A stretch of DNA of 64,000 nt from Dinoroseobacter sp965279125. GTDB lineage: Bacteria; Pseudomonadota; Alphaproteobacteria; Rhodobacterales; Rhodobacteraceae. The stretch is taken from positions 62,001 to 126,000 of the forward strand of contig CBDIHL010000038.1 of assembly GCA_965279125.1 (NCBI GenBank). The letters are read 5' to 3'. Below, piece after piece: positions 33,546 to 43,040 of the stretch. The notes below the pieces were generated by a model, which saw only the letters and a list, made by a program, of their open reading frames with translations, had not been told where the DNA came from and did not search any database. The stretch's first letter is position 1. The number at the start of each line of letters is the position of its first letter. Made by a program: the position numbers and the translations under genes.

Positions 33546-35900
33546 ATGATTTTTGGTCTGGACGGCGTCGAGATCGGCCTGATTATCGTGTTTATGTGCC
33601 TGTTTGGCGCAATCATGTCAGGCTTCCCTGTGGCTTTTGCAATCGGCGGCTCGGCTGTGATCTCGTTTGGGATCATTGCCTCGCTCGATAGCTCAGGATT
33701 GTTGATCCATCAGGCGATTGACACAAACTCAGCGGAATATGCAGCGCTTGTGGCCGAAGGTGTGGTCCGTGAGACCATTTCGGTGTTTCGCTACCCCGAA
33801 TTACCGCGCGTAGAAGAAGCTTTATTCCCAGGGGGTTGGGAGCAAGCGTTAAACCGAAACCTTAGCTTCATCGTCAACCGGATGAACGAGCGCGTCATCG
33901 CGGGCCAGTCCATCGAGACGCTGCTGGCGGTGCTGATGTTTGTGATGATGGGCATCACGCTGGAACGCTCGAAGATTGCTGAGGATTTGCTGACCACGAT
34001 GGCGAAGGTCTTTGGTCCGCTGCCCGGCGGTCTTGCGGTGTCGATTGTTGTTGTGGGCGCCTTCCTTGCGGCCTCGACGGGCATCGTGGGCGCGACTGTG
34101 GTGACCATGGGTCTGCTCGCGCTGCCGACGATGTTGCGCAATGGCTATTCGCCGGAGTTGTCGACGGGGGTCATTGCGGCGTCCGGCACGCTGGGCCAGA
34201 TCATTCCGCCGTCGATTGTGATTGTTCTGCTGGGCACGCTCGCAGGCGATCTTTATGCCACTGCCCAAGAGGAGCGCGCGAAATTCGCCGGCTGCGGCGA
34301 CGCGCTGACCTATCTGGGCGAGGCGGCGGTTGTCTCCGTCGGCACCTTGTTCCAGGCGGCGATCCTGCCGGGCATTTTGCTGGCCTTCCTCTATGGTGCT
34401 TACGCCTTTGGCTACGCGCTGGTGAACCCCGGCAAAGCCCCACCCGTTCAGATGGGCGAAAGCGGCACCGAAGTGATCACGAAGCAGGAAAGCTTCACGT
34501 GGTTCCTTGCCGCCCCTGTGGCGCTGATCGGCGGTCTGATCCTTGCGACCTCGATCAACATGGTGGGCAGCCAGAACCTGACGATTGCGAGCTTTACTGA
34601 GGCCGGGCAAACCGCAAGCCTGCGCACGAATGTGAGCGAGCAATGCCAAGCCTCGATGATCGAGTTGCATGGGCAAGAAGCTTGGGATGCCGCCCTTGCC
34701 GAGCAAGCCGCTATCGACGGTCAAGGTGGCATCGACCAAGGCCACGAGCGCTCACCCGAGGAAATGGCCCAAGCGCTGACCGACAAGATCGCCGCCGCTG
34801 CCCCCATCGGGTCGGGCGTTGCGATCATGATGTTGTTCTTCGCCCTGATCCTGACCACCGCGCGCGGCATCTCGCCTTCGGCTGATCCGCGTCCGCTGCA
34901 AATCGGGGCAGGGGGTGTGGGTCTTGGCCTGCTGACCGATATATTCCTGATTGCACCGACCACGTCACCGGGCGCCACCTTCATGCTGATGGCGGTGCCG
35001 GTGGGTCTGGCGACCTATGGCGCGAAATTCGCGGTGGAGCGTTTGGGTAAAAACGACCTGATCCGGGTGATCTTCCCGCCGCTTGTGTTGATCGTCGCGG
35101 TGCTGGGCTCGATCCTTGGGGGCATCACCAACCCGACCCCTGCTGCGGCTCTGGGTGCGGGCGGTGCGATCATGCTGGCCGCGTACCGCAAGCTGCGCGA
35201 CGAGCAGAAATCGGGTAAGATGATCCTGATCGCAAGCTTCTCGATCCTGATCATGCTGATCATCGGCATCAACTTCGATCTGCGCACCGGCCTGGAAACC
35301 ACGGGCTTCCAGGAATGGATCGCGATCATCTTCGCCTCGGCGGCCTACCACGTCGCCATCTTCGGGATCGTCTATGCGTGCTGGACCTTGTGGCGGACCA
35401 ATGTTCTGCCGCCTGTGGTGCGTGAGACGGCGAAGGTCACAAGCATGGTCTTTACCATTCTCATTGGCTCTCAGGTCTTGAACCTTGTGGTGATCTCCTT
35501 CGGGGGCGAGCATTACATCCAGCAATTCCTGCGCAGTTTCGACAATGAAACCATCGTCTTCCTGATTGTGATGCTGGTCTTGTTCATCCTTGGCTTCGTG
35601 CTCGACTTCCTCGAGATCATCTACATCGTGATCCCGATCGTCGGCCCGGTCATCTATGGCGGCACGATGGATCCCAAATGGGTGACGATCATGATCGCGG
35701 TGAACTTGCAGACCTCGTTCCTGACCCCGCCCTTTGGCTTTGCGCTGTTCTACCTGCGCGGGGTTGCGCCGCCGGAAGTGACAACGGGCCATATCTACCG
35801 CGGGGTGATTCCGTTCGTGTTGATTCAGGTCCTCGGACTGGCGATGCTGTGGAGCTTCCCGGGGGTCGTGACCATCGTTCCGAACCTGCTGGGCGGGTAG
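33546..35900 (+). CDS. TRAP transporter large permease subunit (DctM type), long form
   Basis: A 784-residue multi-span permease, nearly twice the usual 430 residues of DctM. The DctM core is visible: FPVAFAIGGSAVISF, VLMFVMMGITLERSKIAEDLLTTM, GALPGGL-like GPLPGGLAVSIVVVGAFLAASTGIVGATVVTMGL and GTLGQIIPPSIVIVLLG. Extra loops occur near residues 50-105 and 305-415, and more membrane spans follow before the final PFGFALFYLRGVAPPEV. Long DctM proteins accompany TakP-like receptors. It drives Na+/H+-coupled uptake. Confidence 0.9.
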   Translation: MIFGLDGVEIGLIIVFMCLFGAIMSGFPVAFAIGGSAVISFGIIASLDSSGLLIHQAIDTNSAEYAALVAEGVVRETISVFRYPELPRVEEALFPGGWEQALNRNLSFIVNRMNERVIAGQSIETLLAVLMFVMMGITLERSKIAEDLLTTMAKVFGPLPGGLAVSIVVVGAFLAASTGIVGATVVTMGLLALPTMLRNGYSPELSTGVIAASGTLGQIIPPSIVIVLLGTLAGDLYATAQEERAKFAGCGDALTYLGEAAVVSVGTLFQAAILPGILLAFLYGAYAFGYALVNPGKAPPVQMGESGTEVITKQESFTWFLAAPVALIGGLILATSINMVGSQNLTIASFTEAGQTASLRTNVSEQCQASMIELHGQEAWDAALAEQAAIDGQGGIDQGHERSPEEMAQALTDKIAAAAPIGSGVAIMMLFFALILTTARGISPSADPRPLQIGAGGVGLGLLTDIFLIAPTTSPGATFMLMAVPVGLATYGAKFAVERLGKNDLIRVIFPPLVLIVAVLGSILGGITNPTPAAALGAGGAIMLAAYRKLRDEQKSGKMILIASFSILIMLIIGINFDLRTGLETTGFQEWIAIIFASAAYHVAIFGIVYACWTLWRTNVLPPVVRETAKVTSMVFTILIGSQVLNLVVISFGGEHYIQQFLRSFDNETIVFLIVMLVLFILGFVLDFLEIIYIVIPIVGPVIYGGTMDPKWVTIMIAVNLQTSFLTPPFGFALFYLRGVAPPEVTTGHIYRGVIPFVLIQVLGLAMLWSFPGVVTIVPNLLGG

Positions 35901-36345
35901 GGTATTCAAGATACTGGGGCAAATCTGGTATTTGCCCCGTGTCAAGATGGCCCGAACATGATCAGGGGACTTGTGTTTTACACACAACCCCTTCTATTGT
36001 GATATTAGAGAGCTTCGATCTTAACGGATTGCTTTCGAATTAGGTTTACCTGTTCTTCTTGAAGACATGGCGCGCAAACCGCCGCCGCAGGCTTTCAGAA
36101 CAGATGACTGGACCCCTGTTTGGGTCCGATTTTTCCCTCGCGAGAAATCGCAAGGGCCGCAAGGCGCCCCAGTGCGTCGGAGTTAGAACCGCGATGACAC
36201 GCGACGGAGCAGGGCAAAAACAGGGCGGATGCGCATTCAGCGTCCCCTTGGCGCACGACATCCTCGCATCGCCCCAATCACAGCCCCGCAGTTTAGACCG
36301 GCGATCCTTGATCGCTCGGATACTGCCGCGCTGCACAGAGACAAC
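35901..36345. other. Intergenic region: dctM 3' hairpin and rne leader
   Basis: 445 bp without a gene of its own. A perfect 9-bp hairpin (GGGGCAAAT-CTGGT-ATTTGCCCC, 35916-35938) follows dctM. The rest is the leader of rne: CTGTTCT (36050-36056) pairs with AGAACAG (36097-36103), and GATTTTTC pairs with GAGAAATC around 36128-36149. A frame open from 36229 reads into rne but lacks RNase E character before 36346. Confidence 0.6.
35916..35938 (+). terminator. Hairpin after dctM
   Basis: A 9-bp perfect stem with a 5-base loop, 15 bp past the dctM stop and without a T run. It probably closes the TRAP operon transcript, perhaps as a 3' stabiliser. Confidence 0.55.
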
Positions 36346-39225
36346 ATGGCTAAGAAAATGCTTATCGACGCCACCCACGCCGAGGAAACTCGGGTTGTGG
36401 TGGTGGATGGAAACAAGGTCGATGAATTTGACTTTGAGTCTGTAAATAAACGGCAACTCGCAGGAAATATCTATTTGGCGAAAGTAACGCGGGTTGAGCC
36501 CTCGTTGCAGGCTGCTTTTGTGGATTACGGCGGTAATCGCCACGGCTTCCTCGCCTTTTCGGAAATTCACCCCGATTACTACCAGATCCCCGTCGCCGAC
36601 CGCGAAGCGCTGCTTGCGGAAGAGCGCGCCTATGCCAAGTCGCTCGAGGAAGAGGACGAGGAAAAGCCCGCCCCGAAAAAACCGCGCCGCACCCGGCGCA
36701 AGAAGGCCGAGCCAGTTGCAGAGGTAACGCCACCGCAAGAGGGAGCCGAAGCGCCCGCAGCTGAAGCGAGCCCGATTGAAGCGGACGGCCCTGCTGCGCA
36801 AGAGGCACCGCTTGCAGAAGACGCACCAGCGGCTGAGCCTGCACCGACTGAGGACGCCCCTGCGGCAAAGGCGGCTTCGGAGGCTGCGCCTGCTGCGGAA
36901 CCTGCTGTCGAAGACACGCCCAAACCCCAAGCCATGGCAATCGAAGGCGATGATCCTGTCGCCAGCAAAGAGCCTGTGGAAGGGGCCGAGGTCGTTGAAA
37001 CCGGCCCGGCGCTTGACGCGGATGTTTCTACCGGAACACCCGCCGAAGTGGCGACCGACATGCCTGCCGATGTGCCAACCGACGCGCCCTCCGAGATCGC
37101 CAGCATGGAAGTTGTCGATCTGAGCGCGGATGAAGACACATCGCCCGAGGCTGAGGGCGAGGCCGATGATCTGCCATTGCCCAAGCGGGATGCCAAAGCG
37201 GCCAAGACCCGCGAAGAAGACGGCATCGAATCCGTCGCGGAAGAGGATCTCGAAGAAGAAATCCGTCCCGCCCGCAAGCCGCGCCCGCGCCGCTACAAGA
37301 TCCAGGAAGTCATCAAGGTCCGCCAGATCCTGCTCGTGCAGGTGGTCAAAGAAGAGCGCGGCAATAAGGGTGCTGCCCTGACAACCTACCTGTCGCTGGC
37401 GGGTCGCTACTGCGTCTTGATGCCCAACACTGCACGTGGCGGTGGTATCAGCCGCAAGATCACCAACCCTGCCGATCGCAAGAAACTGAAGGAAATCGCC
37501 CAATCCATCGACGTGCCGGACGGCGCGGGTCTGATTGTGCGCACCGCCGGGTCCGAGCGGACAAAGGCCGAGATCAAGCGCGATTACGAGTATTTGCAGC
37601 GCCTGTGGGAGCAAATTCGCGACCTGACGCTGAAATCCATCGCCCCTGCGCAGATTTATGAAGAAGGCAATCTGATCAAACGCTCGATCCGCGACCTTTA
37701 TAACCGCGAGATTGATGAGGTGATTGTCGAGGGCGAGGGCGGCTACCGCACCGCCAAAGACTTCATGAAGATGCTGATGCCGAGCCACGCCAAAAACGTG
37801 AAACTGCATCATGAAGGGCTGCCGCTTTTCGCGAAATATCAGGTGGAATCCTACCTTGCCGCGATGTTCAACCCGACGGTGCAACTGCGCTCAGGCGGCT
37901 ATATCGTGATCGATCTGACCGAAGCGCTGGTGTCCATCGACGTCAACTCGGGCCGGGCCACCAAGGAAGGCAGCATCGAAGAGACGGCGCTGAAAACCAA
38001 CCTTGAAGCGGCAGAAGAAGTTGCGCGCCAAGTGCGCCTGCGCGACCTCGCCGGTCTGATCGTCATCGACTTTATCGATATGGACGAGCGCAAGAACAAC
38101 ACCGCCGTTGAAAAGCGCTTCAAGGACCGCCTGAAAACCGACCGCGCCCGCATCCAGGTCGGCCGCATTTCGGGCTTTGGCCTGATGGAAATGTCGCGTC
38201 AGCGCCTGCGTCCGGGGATGTTGGAAGCGACCACGCAACCCTGTCCGTCGTGTCATGGCACGGGGCTGATCCGGTCGGATGACAGCATTGGCCTGATGAT
38301 CCTGCGCCAGCTGGAAGAAGAGGGCACGCGCCGCCGCTCGCGCGAAGTGCTGCTGAAAGCGCCCGTCGCCGTGATCAACTTCCTGTTCAACACAAAACGC
38401 GAGCATATCGCGCAGATCGAGGGCCGGTATGGCTTGTCGATCCGGCTTGAAGCCGATCCGCACTTGGTCGCGCCGGACTTCACCATCGAGAAGTTCAAGA
38501 CGGCAACGCGGGTTGTGGCTGAGGTTGCGCGCTCGGTCATCTCGATCGATACGGAATCGCCAGAAGAGGCGGCTGCGTCCGAGGCTGACGAGATCGAAGA
38601 AGCGGTGATTGTCGAGGATGCACCGGCACCTGCCGCGACATCTGAGGATGAAGACGGCCAACCCAAGCGCAAGCGTCGTCGTCGGCGTCGTCGGAAATCC
38701 GGTGGTGGCGAAACGGGCGAAACGCAAGAGGCTGGCGAGACTTCCGAGGCGGATGCTGCGGATGCGGAAGACAAATCCGAAGACACCTCTGATGGGTCCG
38801 AGACCACGCCCGAGGGCGAGACCTCGGAGGAGGAGCGCCCCAAACGCAAGCGTCGCTCCCGCCGTGGTGGTCGCGGGCGTCGTCGTTCCGGTGATGCAGC
38901 CGAGACGGAGACACCAGAAGGGCAGGCGGACACTCCTGCCGAGGTGCCACAAGATGAATCCGCACCTGTTGAGGCTGTGGCGGAAGGAACGACGCCGGAA
39001 GTGACGGCTGAGGTTGAACCTGTTGCGGATCCGGTGGTGGAGGCCACGCCGGAGCCTGCTGTGGAAACTGCGCCCGAGCCTGAAGCTGAGCCAGAGCCAG
39101 AGACACAAGCCGTCGCAGAGGTGGAGGTTGCGCCTGAGCCAGAGACGGCGCCTGAGCCCGCAGCGGAACCTGTTGACGAAAAGCCAGCGGCCCCAAAACG
39201 GCGCGGCTGGTGGTCTCGCGGTTAA
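36346..39225 (+). CDS. rne: Ribonuclease E
   Basis: RNase E starts most mRNA decay and processes rRNA/tRNA. The start MAKKMLIDATHAEETRVVVVDG gives 959 residues. The S1 domain is split by a long acidic Ala/Pro/Glu insertion (about residues 95-310), between GFLAFSEIHPDYYQI and YKIQEVIKVRQILLVQVVKEERGNKGAALTTYLSL. Catalytic acidic residues lie in VSIDVNSGRATKEG and LIVIDFIDMDERKNN. The zinc-link CPSCHGTG follows. The C-terminal half is disordered with basic tracts (KRKRRRRRRRK, KRKRRSRRGGRGRRR) for RNA and degradosome partners. A structured leader suggests autoregulation. Confidence 0.97.
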   Translation: MAKKMLIDATHAEETRVVVVDGNKVDEFDFESVNKRQLAGNIYLAKVTRVEPSLQAAFVDYGGNRHGFLAFSEIHPDYYQIPVADREALLAEERAYAKSLEEEDEEKPAPKKPRRTRRKKAEPVAEVTPPQEGAEAPAAEASPIEADGPAAQEAPLAEDAPAAEPAPTEDAPAAKAASEAAPAAEPAVEDTPKPQAMAIEGDDPVASKEPVEGAEVVETGPALDADVSTGTPAEVATDMPADVPTDAPSEIASMEVVDLSADEDTSPEAEGEADDLPLPKRDAKAAKTREEDGIESVAEEDLEEEIRPARKPRPRRYKIQEVIKVRQILLVQVVKEERGNKGAALTTYLSLAGRYCVLMPNTARGGGISRKITNPADRKKLKEIAQSIDVPDGAGLIVRTAGSERTKAEIKRDYEYLQRLWEQIRDLTLKSIAPAQIYEEGNLIKRSIRDLYNREIDEVIVEGEGGYRTAKDFMKMLMPSHAKNVKLHHEGLPLFAKYQVESYLAAMFNPTVQLRSGGYIVIDLTEALVSIDVNSGRATKEGSIEETALKTNLEAAEEVARQVRLRDLAGLIVIDFIDMDERKNNTAVEKRFKDRLKTDRARIQVGRISGFGLMEMSRQRLRPGMLEATTQPCPSCHGTGLIRSDDSIGLMILRQLEEEGTRRRSREVLLKAPVAVINFLFNTKREHIAQIEGRYGLSIRLEADPHLVAPDFTIEKFKTATRVVAEVARSVISIDTESPEEAAASEADEIEEAVIVEDAPAPAATSEDEDGQPKRKRRRRRRRKSGGGETGETQEAGETSEADAADAEDKSEDTSDGSETTPEGETSEEERPKRKRRSRRGGRGRRRSGDAAETETPEGQADTPAEVPQDESAPVEAVAEGTTPEVTAEVEPVADPVVEATPEPAVETAPEPEAEPEPETQAVAEVEVAPEPETAPEPAAEPVDEKPAAPKRRGWWSRG

Positions 39226-39232
39226 CCAGTTC

Positions 39233-39260
39233 AGGCGGGCGGCCAGTGCGTCGCCCGCTT
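39233..39260. terminator. Terminator-like hairpin between rne and tusA
   Basis: AGGCGGGCG (39233-39241) pairs with CGCCCGCTT (39252-39260) across a 10-base loop. It lies between two convergent genes, with only a short T-rich stretch after it. Confidence 0.6.
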
Positions 39261-39264
39261 GGAT

Positions 39265-39489
39265 TTATCCCTTTTGGATCACGTACAGCATCGCATCATC
39301 CGCTTCACGGCTGTCGAGCAAAACATGACCCGCCTCGTGACAAAAATGCGGGACATCGATGATCGCGGCTGGATCATCGGCATACATGTGTAAGTGCTGA
39401 CCAGAAGCCAAGCTTTCCAACCGTTTACGCGCTCTGAGGACGGGCAGGGGGCACAATAGCCCGCGCGCGTCTAAAGTAATGTCTGTCAT
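39265..39489 (-). CDS. tusA: TusA-family sulfurtransferase
   Basis: A 74-residue protein with the family fold and the active-site motif CPLPVLRARKRL near residue 13, whose first Cys carries sulfur. TusA proteins relay persulfide sulfur for tRNA thiolation, molybdenum cofactor and other paths. It converges on rne and is divergent from ccdA. A second Cys (HFCHEAGH) is present. Whether it serves tRNA or sulfur oxidation cannot be told. Confidence 0.9.
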   Translation of the reverse strand: MTDITLDARGLLCPLPVLRARKRLESLASGQHLHMYADDPAAIIDVPHFCHEAGHVLLDSREADDAMLYVIQKG

Positions 39490-39582
39490 GGTTATTTCGT
39501 ATCACGCGCCGCCGGGAAATGACCACGGCAATGTGACGGTGTGGCAGGTGACGCCGGGCCGCCCGCAGCGTATGACAGGGCC

Positions 39583-40344
39583 ATGTTCGGAATAGATCTC
39601 ATCGACGCCACGCTGCTGCCAGCCTTGTTCATCGCTCTGTTTGCGGGCGTTCTGAGCTTTCTGAGCCCCTGCGTTTTGCCCATAGTGCCGCCTTATCTGG
39701 CCTATATGTCCGGCGTTTCCATGGGCCAAATGACCGGCGATGCGCCTGAGCCCGGGGCAAGACGGCGCGCGTTGCTGGCGGCGTCGTTCTTTGTGCTTGG
39801 GCTTTCGACCGTCTTCTTGATCCTCGGCTTTACGGCGTCGATCTTTGGCCGGTTTTTTCTGACCAACCAAGTTCTGTTTTCCCAAATCGCAGGCGGTGTC
39901 ATCATCGTGTTCGGGCTGCATTTTCTGGGCGTCTTTCGCATCCCAATCCTTGACCGTGAAGCGCGGTTAGATGCGGGGGATCAAGGGGGATCGGCCTTCG
40001 GGGCCTATATTCTGGGCCTCGCCTTCGCCTTTGGCTGGACACCTTGCATTGGGCCGCAGCTCGGGGCGATCTTGTCGCTGGCTGCTTCGGAAGCCTCTGT
40101 TGCGAAAGGGACTTTACTGCTTGGGGTCTATGCATTGGGCCTTGGAATTCCGTTCCTGATGGCGGCATTTTTCCTTGAACGGTCCATGGGCGTGATGACG
40201 CGCCTGAAGCGCCATATGAAAACGATCGAGCGGGTCATGGGAGCGCTTTTGCTCTTTGTGGGCGTGATGATGATAACCGGGGCCTTCACCGCGTTCAGTT
40301 GGTGGCTGCTTGAGATGTTTCCGGCGCTCGCGCTGCTCGGCTAA
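39583..40344 (+). CDS. ccdA: CcdA/DsbD-type transmembrane thiol-disulfide carrier
   Basis: CcdA moves reducing equivalents across the inner membrane for cytochrome c maturation. It has 253 residues from MFGIDLIDATLLPAL, with six hydrophobic segments and the two conserved cysteines in FLSPCVLPIVPPYL (segment 1) and GWTPCIGPQLG (segment 4). An in-frame GTG 14 codons upstream is less likely. It stands next to tusA, on the opposite strand, and is followed by the hydrolase gene. Confidence 0.94.
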   Translation: MFGIDLIDATLLPALFIALFAGVLSFLSPCVLPIVPPYLAYMSGVSMGQMTGDAPEPGARRRALLAASFFVLGLSTVFLILGFTASIFGRFFLTNQVLFSQIAGGVIIVFGLHFLGVFRIPILDREARLDAGDQGGSAFGAYILGLAFAFGWTPCIGPQLGAILSLAASEASVAKGTLLLGVYALGLGIPFLMAAFFLERSMGVMTRLKRHMKTIERVMGALLLFVGVMMITGAFTAFSWWLLEMFPALALLG

Positions 40345-40405
40345 TGCTTACTATAGCTGCGATTTCGCGCTAAGATGCGGGCGATAACTGGCGGAGACCG
40401 GATCG

Positions 40406-41651
40406 TTGAGCAGCTCTGAGAACGCGGAAGACCAGCCGGGCGGCGTGCGAAAGCGACGGGTATTTTACCTGCCGGGCTATGATCCGTTCCACCCGCGGCG
40501 CTACCGTGAGCTGTACCGCAAGGAAAGTAGCGCCCAAGCTGCGATATCTGGCTACGAGATCGGGATCAAACCGCGCAAGGGCGAAGGGCCTTATGGCTGG
40601 TTGATCGACAGCACCCAAGACGGTTTGCGCGTAGAGACGGAAATGCAAGTGCTGGTTTGGCATGACATTGTCAAAGGCTCGATGGATCAGAGCGTGCTTG
40701 GGACCTATCTGCAGTTGGTTCGAACTGCTTGGGCCTATATCGGGTCAGGGGCCTTGTTTCGGTTGATGCGACTGCGCAAAGGCCCAATGATTGCAGCGCT
40801 TTACCCCATCTTATTCTTGCTGGGACAGTTGGTGTTCGCAGTTTGGCTGGCCGACACCGCCTATGAGGTGGGTGTTGGGCTGTTTGGCGAATATATGATC
40901 GTGCGTCTTGTTTTCGGAGCCGTTTTTCTTGCTGTGTTATGGGGCGTCCTGGTCCTGTTCCGACGCTACGATTCCAAGATTTTCGCCTACTACCTGATGC
41001 ACGATTATGCCTTTTCGGCCCAATTCGGCGGGGCCAATCCACCGTTGCTCGAAGCGCGAATGCGCGAATTTGGCGATACGATTGCGGCGACTTTGTCGGA
41101 GGATGTCGATGAGGTGCTCGTGGTGGGCCATTCGTCTGGTGCGCATCTGGCGGTGTCCATTTTGGCCGATTTGCTGCGCGAAAAGCGTGTGCTCGAACAC
41201 GGGGCAGATCTATCGTTCCTGTCGCTTGGGCAGGTTGTGCCGATGGTGTCTTTCTTGCCCAAAGCTGCGCGGTTGCGCGATGATCTATCCCTGATGGGGC
41301 GCCAATCACAAATCCCATGGATCGATGTGACTGCCCCCGGCGACGGCTGCGCCTTTGCGTTATGCGATCCGGTGGCCGTCAGCGGTATGGCGTCGGCGGA
41401 TACCAGGTGGCCTTTGGTCATCTCCGCAGCTTTCACCCAAACGCTTAGTCCCGAGCAATGGCGGGCGATGCGGTGGCGATTTTTTTCGGCTGCATTTTCA
41501 ATACCTTTGCGCGTTTAATCAGGTCGGGGACTATGATTACTTTCGCATCACCGCTGGACCGATGACATTGGGATCGCGGTTCGCCGGACGCACGCCGTCG
41601 CCCAGCCGGATTGTAACGCCTGTGAACAGATATGGGTTGGCCCGAAGATGA
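40406..41651 (+). pseudogene. Membrane alpha/beta-hydrolase-like protein, frameshifted in a T7 run
   Basis: The TTG at 40406 (GGAGA upstream) opens a frame starting SSSENAEDQPGG; a GTG at 40445 is the alternative. The protein has RRVFYLPGYDPFHPRRYRELY, two membrane helices (about residues 130-180) and a lipase-type nucleophile elbow in VVGHSSGAHLAVSIL. The current frame ends at 41518 with a poor tail. Removing one T from the seven at 41480-41486 continues as FRLHFQYLCAFNQVGDYDYFRITAGP and stops at 41651. That restored stop overlaps the P450 ATG (ATGA), strong evidence for the native frame (about 414 residues). The substrate is unknown. Confidence 0.72.
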
Positions 41652-43018
41652 TCCCGCCAAAGCCCACGCCGCGTGCTGATAAGGTTTCAATTTGGCGCTA
41701 TCTGCGTCTGTTTCGCCAAGATATCCTATCTGCGCAGCCCCAACGCCTGTACCGGGCTTGGATGGCCGAGTTCAAAACGCCCTTCTTTCGGTCCTATTTG
41801 GTCAATCAACCTGACTTGATCGACATCGTGCTGAAAGAGCGACCGGATGATTTTCCCAAATCGGACAGGATTGGTGAGGGGCTTCGCCCGCTGCTCGGCA
41901 ACTCGGTTTTTCTGACAAATGGAGAGGTTTGGAAGCGCCAACGCCGCATCATTGATCCCGCATTCGAAGGCGGACGCCTGAAAGAGACGTTTCCTGCCAT
42001 GGTTGAGGCGGCGCAGGCCGCTACGAACCGCCTTCGTGAGACGGCTGCACAAAGCGATATTGTCGAAATTGAAGAGATCACCAGCCATGCGGCAGCCGAT
42101 GTCATCTTTCGCACGCTATTTTCAGTACCGATTGAGGACCGAATGGCGAGCGAAGTTTTTACGGCATTCCGGGACTACCAACGCACGCAACCCATTCTAA
42201 ACCTTGCAGCATTTCTTCCCCTCCCGCATTGGATGCCACGGTTTCGCAAACGCCAGACACGCCAAACCGCACACAAAATCCGCGTGCTGATTTCGCAAAT
42301 GACGTCGCGACGACAGGCGGAAATTACCGCCCAGACCGCTCCGCCTGATCTGGCAACCAAGATCATGACGACCCCAGACCCGGAAACGGGCCAGACCTTT
42401 ACGACCGAAGAAATGGTCGATCAGGTCGCGATCTTTTTCCTCGCGGGGCATGAAACGAGCGCTTCAGCGCTTGGATGGGCGCTCTATTTGGTAGCAGCAG
42501 ATCCACCGACACAAGAAGCGGTGTATCGAGAACTTGAAAACATAAATATGACGGAGATCACGTTTTCGGATCTGGCCAAATTCTCGCTGACGCGCGACGT
42601 CTTCAGAGAGACACTCAGATTGTATCCTCCGGTCCCGATGATGGTCCGTGAAACGCGGAAACCTGAGAGTTTTCGCAATCGAGTGCTGCCGAAAACTGCA
42701 CAGGTGGTCATTTCGCCATGGCATCTGCAACGACATGAACGGTTTTGGCACGCGCCCGACACCTTCGACCCAAAACGCTGGCAGACTGCCGAGTGCAAGC
42801 AAAGTGCGCGTGATGCCTACTTACCGTTCTCAGCTGGGCGGCGTGTTTGCACAGGTGCGGGTTTTGCGATGGCCGAGGGGGTCGTATTGCTCGCGCAGTT
42901 GCTTAAGGCTTTCCGCTTCGAGACTGTGCCCTCACGCAAACCTGTTCCGGTCGCGCATCTGACGGTCCGCTCGAAGGAGGGTATCTGGTTGAAAGTGACA
43001 CCACGCGCTCCGCGTTAA
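41648..43018 (+). CDS. Cytochrome P450
   Basis: A 456-residue haem monooxygenase. The I-helix oxygen motif AGHETSAS (about residue 268), the K-helix ExxR in RETLRLYPPVPMMVRE, the meander FDPKRW and the haem loop FSAGRRVCTGAGFAMAE (Cys near residue 400) are all intact. The order and spacing resemble fatty-acid/retinoid-type P450s (CYP4-like), but the substrate cannot be told. It is coupled by ATGA overlap to the upstream hydrolase-like gene, so the two may act on one lipid-like substrate. No ferredoxin or reductase is adjacent. Base usage is plainly more AT-rich than in neighbouring core genes. Confidence 0.92.
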   Translation: MIPPKPTPRADKVSIWRYLRLFRQDILSAQPQRLYRAWMAEFKTPFFRSYLVNQPDLIDIVLKERPDDFPKSDRIGEGLRPLLGNSVFLTNGEVWKRQRRIIDPAFEGGRLKETFPAMVEAAQAATNRLRETAAQSDIVEIEEITSHAAADVIFRTLFSVPIEDRMASEVFTAFRDYQRTQPILNLAAFLPLPHWMPRFRKRQTRQTAHKIRVLISQMTSRRQAEITAQTAPPDLATKIMTTPDPETGQTFTTEEMVDQVAIFFLAGHETSASALGWALYLVAADPPTQEAVYRELENINMTEITFSDLAKFSLTRDVFRETLRLYPPVPMMVRETRKPESFRNRVLPKTAQVVISPWHLQRHERFWHAPDTFDPKRWQTAECKQSARDAYLPFSAGRRVCTGAGFAMAEGVVLLAQLLKAFRFETVPSRKPVPVAHLTVRSKEGIWLKVTPRAPR

Positions 43019-43040
43019 ACCCATGTTTACACATGCGGTG

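Noticed and set aside
36046..39108. Long minus-strand open frames opposite rne
   Set aside because: Arg/Leu-rich low-complexity translations complementary to the acidic RNase E inserts; not genes.
41480..41486. Programmed ribosomal frameshifting at the T7 run
   Set aside because: A plain T run fits sequencing or replication slippage better, and no stimulatory structure or conserved slippery heptamer is evident. Kept only as a remote option.
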